Below are positions 55,436 through 64,000 of a stretch of 64,000 nt of DNA, piece after piece. Positions within the stretch are counted from its first letter, which is position 1; each line of letters opens with the position of its first letter. This stretch comes from Sodiomyces alkalinus F11 (lineage: Eukaryota > Ascomycota > Sordariomycetes > Glomerellales > Plectosphaerellaceae). The stretch covers positions 5,259,234 to 5,323,233 of the forward strand of contig NW_021167079.1 in assembly GCF_003711515.1 (NCBI RefSeq), in the 5' to 3' direction. Below the pieces are notes generated by a model. It was given only the letters and a program-made list of their open reading frames with translations, had not been told where the DNA came from and ran no database searches. A program made the position numbers and the translations under genes.

Positions 55436-56243
55436 TTGGGTGTGAGTGGGAGTCGGTCAGGAGACGAAGGTTTCGATCCAAGTGAGTGAACTGGTCAGGT
55501 AGGATGATGGGAGGCCGACAAAAGATTGTTTCGAAGAGTTGAAGATGGTGAAGGGTTTCTCAACGAGTGTAGGCCATTGTCCGTTTGTCACTGCTGTTAA
55601 TGCTTTCTGTAGTGATGATATAAGAATCCCCAGGGTCTATTGTTCCACTGAGCGCGCCCCGACCCTCTTGAACGTCAAACCTGTGGCTGTAGAAGCAAAG
55701 GATGGATGGATATCACGTCGAACAAAACGCTTTTTTGGTCGGTCAGTCGCGGCTACAGGTCTCCTCCTCTCCCTCCTCCACCCCCCCACACACACCAAAG
55801 CCAGTTCTTGGAGTTTGTACGGAGTAAGGTTGTTTACGCTGACATAATCAGGCACTGTGACAAAACGCCCCAAAGTATGGGCATTCGTCATGGTGGGGAA
55901 GCTCGTATGTACGTGTACCAATGTCCTGGTGTCGGCCTAGGTACCTACCTAATTTAAGACACTCACTACCTTACCGTACCTTGCACACTGCTAGACACGA
56001 GATCAACACCGACTGAGTAAAGACGTGACCAAGTCGAAAGCTTTACCTTTGCTTACGCTCGAGAAACGACCCTACTACCAAAGTTCTGGCTGCGACTGCC
56101 CGCCGAGCTTTTTTCAACATGTCCCTGCTGGCATAGCACCTGACTTCATCACCCCTCACTGACCTAGATTCATTTTCTCTCTCTCTCTCTCCGAGTCTTC
56201 CAATCCCCGACTCTGGCCCCGCGTGGGCTCGACCGCTGGCACC
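55436..56243. promoter_or_regulatory. Shared promoter region, COQ10 (-) and APL5 (+)
   Basis: 808 bases. An AGGTAC cluster at 55936-55985, TACGGAGTA at 55818, and a (TC)8-type run at 56176-56192 about 50 bases before the APL5 start. No coding frame supported. Confidence 0.5.
56176..56192 (+). repeat. TC dinucleotide run near the APL5 start
   Basis: Eight TC units in the probable 5' leader, typical of fungal promoter CT boxes. Confidence 0.7.
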
Positions 56244-59200
56244 ATGTACGTAGGGGACTGCGCTTCTATACATCGAAACCAACGCCCGGCGTTGAGGCGA
56301 CGCCATGAAATAGGACCGGTACTGATGGCTACAATAGGTTCGAGAAATCCCTGTATGACCTCATCCGAGGTCTGCGAAACCACAAGGGCAACGAGCGCGA
56401 GTATATACAGAACAGCCTCAAAGAATGCCGGGCCGAAGTGCGGAGTCAGGATATGGGTAAGGAACAAACATCCTGCTGCCTTTGTGGAACTATAATTCAA
56501 TGACCGTGGTTATGTGCGGGTTGCTGATGCCGCAGTCGGGCAGATATCAAGGCGACGGCCCTCTTGAAGCTCGTTTACCTTGAAATGGTCGGCCATGACA
56601 TGTCCTGGGCGTCGTTCCACGTACTCGAGGTCATGTCCTCGCAGAAACCTCACCAGAAGCGGGTGGGCTACCTCGCTGCCGTGCAGAGCTTCCGCCCAGA
56701 CACCGAGGTACTCATGCTGGCTACGAATCTTTTGAAAAAGGTAGGCAGGGAAACGAATCCAAATCATTCACGGCTGCAGATGCAGTGAAGGGGGGGCCTG
56801 GGACCCAGGAAATTAACCATGTTCTTGTAGGATCTTGCCTCGCCTCACCCGACGACCATCTGCCTTCCCATGGCCACACTGCCTCACATAATCACGCCGT
56901 CTTTAGCTCTGTCCACGCTGTCCGACCTCCTTCCCCGTCTCAGCCATTCTCACCCGAACATTCGCAAGAAGGTCATCGTCACCTTGTACCGGCTCGCCCT
57001 AGTATACCCCGAGGCCTTGAGGGCCGCTTGGCCTAGAATTAAGGAGCGTCTTATGGACAAGGACGAAGACCCTAGTGTCACCGCCGCCATCGTGAACGTG
57101 GTCTGCGAATTGGGATGGCGGAGGCCCCACGACTTCCTGCCCTTGGCACCTAGGCTCTTCGAGCTGCTGGTGGACGGGGGAAACAACTGGATGGCGATCA
57201 AACTCATCAAGCTGGTATTCCTTTTCCTTTCCCCCCTATATTCTTTGGCGACAAAGTATGAATGGGCGCTTCTCCGATGAACAGGGGACTGACCCCGTGC
57301 TAGTTTGCTGTCCTCACCCCGCTAGAACCTCGGCTTGTCCGCAAGCTATTACCACCCCTGACCAGTCTCATCAGGACCACGCCTGCCATGTCGCTGCTCT
57401 ATGAATGTATCAACGGCATTATTCAGGGCGGAATCCTGGGAAGCGCGGATGACGGGAGCGAAGAGATCGCCACACTTTGCGTTAGCAAGTTGAGAGGCAT
57501 GATCATGATTGATGGGGACCCCAATCGTAAGTCATCTCTGGACCGAATAGAATGTATTGAGGCCGATGTCTGACTTTTTTTTCTGTTTCGTATCAGTCAA
57601 ATACGTTGCACTGTTGGCCTTCAACAAGATCGTCGTCACCCACCCCTTTTTGGTTGCGCAGCAAGAGGACGTCATCCTCGAGTGCATCGACAGCCCGGAT
57701 ATTACCATACGGACGAAGGCCCTTGATCTTGTCCGGGGAATGGTCAGCCCCGATAACCTCGTTACAATCGTCAGCCGCCTCATGAAACAACTAAGGACAT
57801 CGGCACCGTCGAGGGATGGAAGGCATGTCGGGACGCCTCTTGGAGCTGAATCCGAGTCTGACTCGGATGATGATGCCCGAGTTAGGATCAACCCCCGAGC
57901 TAAGGAGAAAGACAAAGCCCCGCCATTGCCCGACGACTACCGCATAGAAGTCATAGGTAGGATCTTGGACATGTGCTCACAGAACAACTATGGCAATCTC
58001 GAGGACTTTAATTGGTACATCGACGTCTTGACACAGCTTGTCCGGATGGCCCCAGCGCCTCGTGTTCTGGGGAACGAGCTCGAGTCCACCGTGTCATACG
58101 GTGTCTCGAGTGCGGGTGACATATCAGAAAAGATTGGTGACGAGCTACGGAATGTTGCCGTCAAGGTCAGGGCCATGCGACCTTCAGTAGTCCGAGCTGC
58201 TGATTTGATTCTGTCCCAACTGAACGCGGATACTTCGGCTGGCCACTCTATCGGTTCTGCCTCGGTCAAGTCCATAGCATGGCTGCTCGGCGAATATCCA
58301 AGCCTAATCGGCTTGCCTGACGATACCCTATCGACATTATTACAGACCCTCCCCCGGATCAACGCCCCAGAGGCCCTGGTCACCTGTCTCCAAGCTGTTG
58401 TCAAGATATTTGCCTTCATCGCAGGCAACGATCGGCAGCTTTGGACGCCGGCGTGGAAGTCCAGGATATCTCTACTTATGGCCCGCATTATCGATGTGTT
58501 AGAGCCACTTGCCCTCCATCCGAACCTAGAGGTCCAGGAAAGGGCAGTCGAATTTGTGGAGCTGTTAAAGTTGACGGCCGAAGCCGTCTCCGGGCAACCG
58601 GCTTCAACCGACGACGCCGAACAAGATCCGCCACTTCTTCTCATCCAAGCCATCCCGTCACTGTTCCAAGGATGGGAGCTAAATTCCGTCGCTCCCGCAG
58701 CGCAGAGGAATGTCATAATGCCAAATGGGCTAGACCTGGATGAACCCATCCATCCGAACCTGAATGCCCTCTTGGCTGACACGGACACTCTCCATCTGAA
58801 CACAGACGAGATGAATGACTTTGAAGTCTTCTACCATCAGCGACCCGCCCCGGCCAGCATATCATCGTCTGAACCCGCCATCATGAGGCTTGGGGAACCG
58901 TCCGAGGAGCTCGTCAGCTCGTACCAGGAAGCCTCCGAGGACGCATACTTGGATCCCGACATTGTGGCACGGCGCAAGGCGGAACGTATGGAGCGGAATC
59001 GGGACGACCCGTTCTACATTGGAGGCCGCCTCAACAATGCCCCCCGTACTTCAACGCCGATTCACAACATCCTCCAACAGGAGAACGGGCCCGGCCTCGA
59101 TATTGATTCGATACCTATCATGCAACTTGACTTGGGGAAGCTGGGCACGTCGGCCCCCTCGCCTGCCTCGCCCGTGTCCACGCAGCGGCCTACCCCGCGT

Positions 59201-59806
59201 CCGCGGCAGAGACTCGTTGTCGCCGCCGACGAGAACCTCGTCGGCAGTGGGGGTTCGACGCCGCGCAACTACGAGTCAGAGAACAACTCGGACAGCTTTA
59301 CCAAGTCGCGCTCCAAGAAGCTCAAGCAGGGGCTCTTGCAAGTTGACTCGTCTCACATCGGGTCATTCAGTCTCGAGGGCGACTCCGCGGCTGGTGGTGC
59401 TGTGGCGTCCCACCCGTACGACTACGAGCGGCAGCAGCGCGAGGAGGCCGAAATGGCGCAGGCTATGAAAGAGGTGGAGAAGCTTCGACTCGAGATGCAG
59501 CGGGCCAACGAGCGCGTGCAGGTCGCTCAGGGGGTCGATGCGGAGGGTACTGTGGTCAAGAAGAAGGCCAAGAAGAAGAAGCAGCAGCCGGGCCCCGCCG
59601 TCGGGGGAGAAGAACGGGTTGTGAAGAAGAAGAAAAAGAACAAGGTCGAAGGCGACGCGGCCGACGGCGGCGGCAATGGCGAGATGGAAGGCCAGTCACC
59701 GGGCGAGCCTGTAGCGGTGCCCAAGAAGACGAAGAAGAAGAAGAAGACACCTGTCGAGCCTCCGGTGGAACCTGGGGCTGAAGATACTGCTACCGCTGAG
59801 CAGTGA
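56244..59806 (+). CDS. APL5: AP-3 complex subunit delta (APL5)
   Basis: Large subunit of the AP-3 coat that carries cargo from Golgi or endosome to the vacuole. Six exons: (5' UTR)-56245, 56338-56456, 56544-56740, 56831-57214, 57304-57526, 57597-59806, giving 1,044 residues. The start codon is split: AT ends exon 1 at 56245, a GTACGT donor follows, and G opens exon 2 at 56338, giving MFEKSLYDLIRGLRNHKGNE, the canonical delta-adaptin N-terminus. The adaptin trunk follows (KATALLKLVYLEMVGHDMSW, LASPHPTTICLPMATLPHI, DEDPSVTAAIVNVVCELGW, IKYVALLAFNK-type repeats). The hinge is acidic and Ser-rich (DARKAERMERNRDDPFYIGG-like region), and the C-terminus holds Lys runs (KKKAKKKKQQ, KKKKKNK) separated by Gly/Glu/Pro linkers. 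All phases close. Confidence 0.93.
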
Positions 59807-60419
59807 ATATCTTGCCAAGTCAACTGGTATAGGGCATGTGGGCAGGGCCAGGCTGGGCTGGGCTATATCTGGGGGGCCATCTACAGAATCATGAAATCTT
59901 TTCTTTCCTCGTTTATCCAAGCATCGCGCTTGTGGATATGATGAATAGATTTCCCACGCTCATCTGGGTACGGTAGCATTTCCTAAGAAACAGACGAACC
60001 CCCGGAATGGAATGTACGTGTTAATGGGAAAGGCTAGACTTGCGCGATCTGACGTGAAGAAGAAAAAAACTGTAAAAATGGAAGAGAAGGGAAAAAGAAA
60101 CTCGACTCCAGCTATAATCCCACCACTTCCCATTTTAGCCAGCCGTCTCAACCCAAGCAACGGAGTCGAGACGAAAAATACAGCGGGTCGTTGTCGTTGT
60201 CTCCATGTCTATGATGAAGCCTGCGTTACAGCGTCTGTACAGCACAACGGTATGATATATGCATGGTACAGCCTCCTGCCGTTCGGCCAACATGGCCCGG
60301 ACCACTATCCTACTACCCTGAGGCGAATTCATCCTCGTCTCGCATGTATATTCGCCCTTGTGACATTATCATGCATCTATGCCTTACCGGTGATAGCCCC
60401 TTGGGGGCAAACAACCGGC
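59807..60419. other. Convergent 3' region of APL5 and RGD2
   Basis: 613 bases between stop codons. The open frame 60012-60626 (+) runs antisense into RGD2 and shows no domain. Confidence 0.5.
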
Positions 60420-63322
60420 TCAGTCGACCATGGGCTTGTCCTCCAGCGTTACTCCCCTAGGAGTTTCCGGTTCCACAATGGGGTTAGATCCAGAAGAGGC
60501 GGTGACTCTCCTCCCGCCGACGAAGCGCGCACCGCTGCGGCCCAGGCTGTTCCGCTTCTCCATGGGCGAGTCACTGAGCTCAATCTTGGACAGGATCGTC
60601 TCGGCCCCGTTGACGGGCTGCGATGACCTGTCCTGAGCACGGCCGCGCTCCTGCGGCAATGACGAGTCGGTTGCCAGGTCCGGCACCTCCAGGCTCTGGC
60701 GCTTGGCCAGGCCGCTCGTTGCGCCGACAATGCTGCCCAGGCTAGCCTGGTGGCGATCATTGGCAGATGTCGGGCTCGTCTGGATCGGGAAGCGCGTCTC
60801 GGGGCCGCCGACGGACCGGTCTCGGCGGTGACCGGTGCGAGGGCTGGGCGCGGGGCTGGTGGCGCGGCTCCGGCCTCCTGAGGCCTTCTCCAGCAGCGCC
60901 CTGTTGCGTTCCTCCATGTTGGCGCGGCGGTTGCTCTCGTCGGTGCTAATGGCACGAGGACGACCACCCACGACGCTGCCGATAGCCCCTGAGTGGACGG
61001 TGGACATGCGCTTGAGCTCGGCGAAGATGGGGTCCTTGTATTTGAACAAGTCACGGATGAGGCGGTAGGCGTGCTTTTCCTCCATCGTGAGCGAGCTTTC
61101 AGTTCGCGGGCGCAGGATGCAAGGAGCTAACGATGTGGCCAGTGCCGCGATATACTCCTCGTCGGCTGATGTCAAGTCAATCAAACGGGTGAAATGGTTC
61201 ATGCAAGCATCCAAGGTGGCAATGTTGGTGAGGCGCAGTTGGGCAAGTGTCTGCACAAGAACGCTTATCCTCGAGGTATCGGAACTGTCGACTGATTGAG
61301 GTGCTGTGTAGAACTGCCGGATGATCTCGTACAGATGAGTCGAAACGAGGGAATCTTGGAGCCGCCCTTGTCAGTACGGGCGATGCTGGTATGGGGCAGA
61401 AGAGCGGGGAGGGCGAAGGGAGAAAACCCCGGGGGGACAATTAGACTTACCAGGAAGTTCAAGTAGGTAGAGCTTAAGCAGGCTAGCCACCGTTGGAATA
61501 TCAAACTGGGTCAAAACCTCGTGAGGCACGGGCTTCCCGTTGTTTACCTTGGCTCGCAGCTTGTGGATTTGCGACAAAGGCACGTCGACGAGCCACACTC
61601 CTCGCCGGGCTTCATCGCCCTCTAGATCAGGGTAGTGGTGGTCGAGGAAAGTCAAGAGCGTGGTCACAATGATCGGTACCCGCTTCTTGTCGGCCTTGGC
61701 ACGGGCTTCGAGGTCGACGCCAAAGGTCTGTTCGTCAACCTTGTTGTAGTAGTTCTCGTACACGACGACCTTCGGATGGAATCCTCCGGTACGATAGTTC
61801 TCGAGCATGTACCGCAGGTCGCTGGCCGGCTGGACGGTCTCTTGGAAGAGCATCATGTTGTCAACCGCAGACTGCAGGATGGGGATGGCATTGCTGATGG
61901 TTCCCGAGAAGTCCAGGATGACCGTCTTAATGGCCTTGAGCCTGTCCAACTCGCACCGCTCTAGGAAGCGGAGATGGAGGTAGATGTTTTCCTCCAAATC
62001 GCACCGCAACTCGTCAAGCCTGCGCACGGCAGCCTTGTATTTTTCGTCGGCTTCGCGGGCTTCGCGGCGCAGACGCTCGGCTGGGGTCTCGTTCGGATGG
62101 GCGTTGCCGAGGACGTTCCAGTTGGCGAGGTATTCGCTGACGGTACCCACGACGGGGGAATCGGAGCTACCGTCGGACACCGGTATGGAGAAGGTCCTCC
62201 CCAACTGCTTCTTCTCTTGCACGCCGGCCATCTCAAAAGCCTTGGGACGCCATTGGTAAATCATCTTGGAGCTGTTGGCAAAGGTGTTGCCAACGTTGCC
62301 GATTAACCGCAGGAAACCATGAGAGATGAGGTCCTGGCCAATCCTCTCAGCATAGCTTACGCTAGTGGTGCCCATGTTCCGCTGCAGATACTCGACGATA
62401 TCCGTCCCGGGGGATGTGTTCTGGTAGGTGCCCATGATGGGAACCTTGTGCTCGCCAAGAGGTATGGTGTTCAGCATGTGGGCCAGGATCTTCTTGACTT
62501 GGTCAGGATGGTAGACCTCGTCACCAATTTCGAGTGCCTCCTCCTCTTCGGCTTCGGCTTCGGCTTCGGCTTCCTTGTTCTCAGACACCTTGATTTCGGG
62601 GACCTGATTATTCTTGGGACTGGACTCCAGGTCTCGAAAGGCCAATTTGTTCTCCTCCTCAATATCCTCGACCAGGCGGCACTTGTTGAAGTAGTTGCTC
62701 CGAAGCTTCCTCACCAAGTCGGCTTGCCGGTCGTGGTTCTTGATGCGTGCCTGAAGGTCATCCTGAGAGTCCTGAATACGGGACTCGTGGGCATCGCACC
62801 AGCGGGAGAAGGGGTTAACGACGAGGTCTCGGATATTGTGAGCGATCTTCTTGTGGCTCTTCGCAGCATCCTCCATCTCGGTACGGACGCCATCATAGGC
62901 CTGAGTTTGAAAAACGGACCAGACGTCAACACAGAGCGAACTGGGGAGTAACTGACGGAAGGACAAGCGGTGCACTTCTTATTACCTTGCGAATGGTGGC
63001 CCCATCGTCCCTGGAAAAGCCGCCTTGCACCTTATTCACCGCTGGGGCTATCTCTCCTAATCGCTGACCGTACGCTTCCTCGGCTTCGGCTCGCAGGCGG
63101 GCAACAGTCAGAATTTGTCGGTTCTCGAGGACGCCTTGTTGGAGTTTGCCGAATAAGACGCCAAGACCTAGGTCGTGCAGGCAAAAAGAGAAAAAAAAGC
63201 AAACGAGTTAGATCATAAGGTGCCTGGCATCATACCCTTTCGTCGGTCCGAGGTTCTTGATGGGAATGGGGCCTACCTGCTGCATAGTCGGGAGACCAGA
63301 ATGAATCTGCGAAACCAGGCAT
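60420..63322 (-). CDS. RGD2: F-BAR/DEP/RhoGAP protein, RGD2 type
   Basis: Membrane-bending Rho GTPase-activating protein; yeast Rgd2 acts on Cdc42 and Rho5. Exons 63322-63277, 63167-62986, 62900-61451, 61354-60420 give 870 residues. Domains in order: F-BAR (MPGFADSFWSPDYAAGLGVL, ENRQILTVARLRAEAEEAYG, KKIAHNIRDLVVNPFSRWCD), interrupted by a DEP domain (IVEYLQRNMGTTSVSYAERI, GQDLISHGFLRLIGN) and resuming as coiled coil (ADEKYKAAVRRLDELRCDLE). The RhoGAP follows, with FGVDLEARAKADKKRVPIIV, IPTVASLLKLYLLELPG|DSL and NMEER-type tail; its KLYLLELP motif spans the last intron. A Ser/Arg/Pro-rich tail of about 150 residues closes it. The order and the insertion of DEP inside F-BAR are diagnostic for this group. 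A short EA repeat (EAEAEAEAEEEEA) lies in the linker near residue 185. Confidence 0.93.
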
Positions 63323-64000
63323 GGTAATGAAATGGGTGGTAGGAATGTTGCAAGAGAACCAAATGACGTCAAAGGCAACACGATGGCTATACAGGTGCCT
63401 GTGAAGACAAGCGAAAACAAAGGAGAAGAAGGAAAGTGCTGACTCGCAGCAAAACGTGATTCGTGTATGGTATCTGCCGCTGTAATATGCAGATTGTACG
63501 AAGTATTTGGACGAAGCAAGGGGAAAAAGAATATCGGTGTTTGGAAAGGTATCGCGTCGGTTTCTGGGTCGTGTCGAACGCTTAAGCTGATGATGACGGG
63601 GGATTCAAAAAGAATAAGGAATTTACTGTTGAAATTGGTGATACAAGGTGATCGTCGAAAGATCGTGTCAATGTTGGGAATAAAGGGACAATTGCCAGTA
63701 AAGATCTGAAAATGTGAGAGTAGTAAGACGTGCTCGTGTTGTTGGTTGCGTCTGGGATGCTGCAATCCTCCGGGCCAGGGTTGGTGCGTTCACCACTAAT
63801 ACGGAGTACGCTAATTAGGAAGAGCCCAGCTCTCTGGGCGGGCTGACTGACGGACTGGGCTGAAGTCTTGAGGCCTCACGGGGGGCTATTCCTGGAGCGA
63901 TTGGGTCAGGGGGTGGTCCTTTGGTTATGGACATTCAAGGGGTCTTCTGCTGCAAGTTCTCAGTGGAAGTCGACGCCTGGCTTATATGGGTAAGGACTCC
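63323..64000. other. Upstream of RGD2 to window edge
   Basis: 678 bases with the RGD2 promoter and 5' leader. TACGAAGTA near 63497 and TACGGAGTA near 63800. No coding frame supported. Confidence 0.5.

Overview
This is a 64 kb piece of nuclear DNA from a filamentous ascomycete, most likely a Sordariomycete. The evidence is: short GT-AG introns with CTRAY-type branch points in most genes; fungus-restricted families (EIS1, INA17, MID1, an RFX factor of the CPCR1 type, a ULD-type ubiquitin-like protein); an intron-containing tRNA-Phe; and intergenic DNA full of AGGTAC-type and TACGGAGTA-type motifs. No operon, phage, plasmid, CRISPR array or recognisable transposon is present. The gene models below were assembled by hand from splice sites, and every multi-exon model given with exon coordinates closes in frame.

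Layout. 1-1.9 kb: a chromodomain protein running off the left edge (-). 3.1-5.0 kb: aspartokinase (-). 6.5-9.0 kb: RFX transcription factor (-). 10.0-10.8 kb: YOP1 (+). 11.4 kb: tRNA-Phe (-). 12.0-14.0 kb: MID1 (+). 14.6-15.0 kb: INA17 (-). 15.6-16.1 kb: RAMP4/YSY6 (+). 16.5-17.5 kb: lysine-rich SMAP-like protein (-). 19.8-20.4 kb: bZIP-like factor (-). 20.8-25 kb: gene-poor. 25.0-25.7 kb: mS41 (-). 26.3-31.0 kb: IRC20/SHPRH-type helicase with RING (+). 31.8-34.7 kb: recyclin-1 (+). 35.0-36.3 kb: CDK7/KIN28 (-). 37.3-38.3 kb: Sfk1/DRAM membrane protein (+). 39.1-41.9 kb: EIS1 (-). 43.7-45.0 kb: tyrosine phosphatase (+). 45.0-46.4 kb: METTL2/ABP140 tRNA m3C methyltransferase (-). 46.8-48.0 kb: EMC2 (+). 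48-51.6 kb: a long gene-free stretch. 51.6-54.0 kb: coiled-coil protein with a ubiquitin-like domain (+). 54.7-55.4 kb: COQ10 (-). 56.2-59.8 kb: AP-3 delta (+). 60.4-63.3 kb: F-BAR/DEP/RhoGAP protein RGD2 (-).

The content is a normal housekeeping region: amino-acid synthesis, transcription, mitochondrial assembly and translation, ER biogenesis, membrane traffic and plasma-membrane organisation. It is not a biosynthetic or defence cluster. Several genes form divergent pairs sharing one promoter region (RFX/YOP1, INA17/YSY6, mS41/IRC20, KIN28/SFK1, EIS1/phosphatase, METTL2/EMC2, COQ10/APL5).

The most unusual signals are in gene architecture and non-coding DNA. The AP-3 delta start codon is itself split by an intron (AT|G). 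Other first exons have only 3, 5, 10 or 21 coding bases, and aspartokinase has a 20-base internal exon. Long T-run/G-run tracts lie just downstream of stop codons. Two short palindrome-like motifs are scattered through intergenic DNA. The chromodomain gene has an in-frame stop that no ordinary intron removes cleanly.
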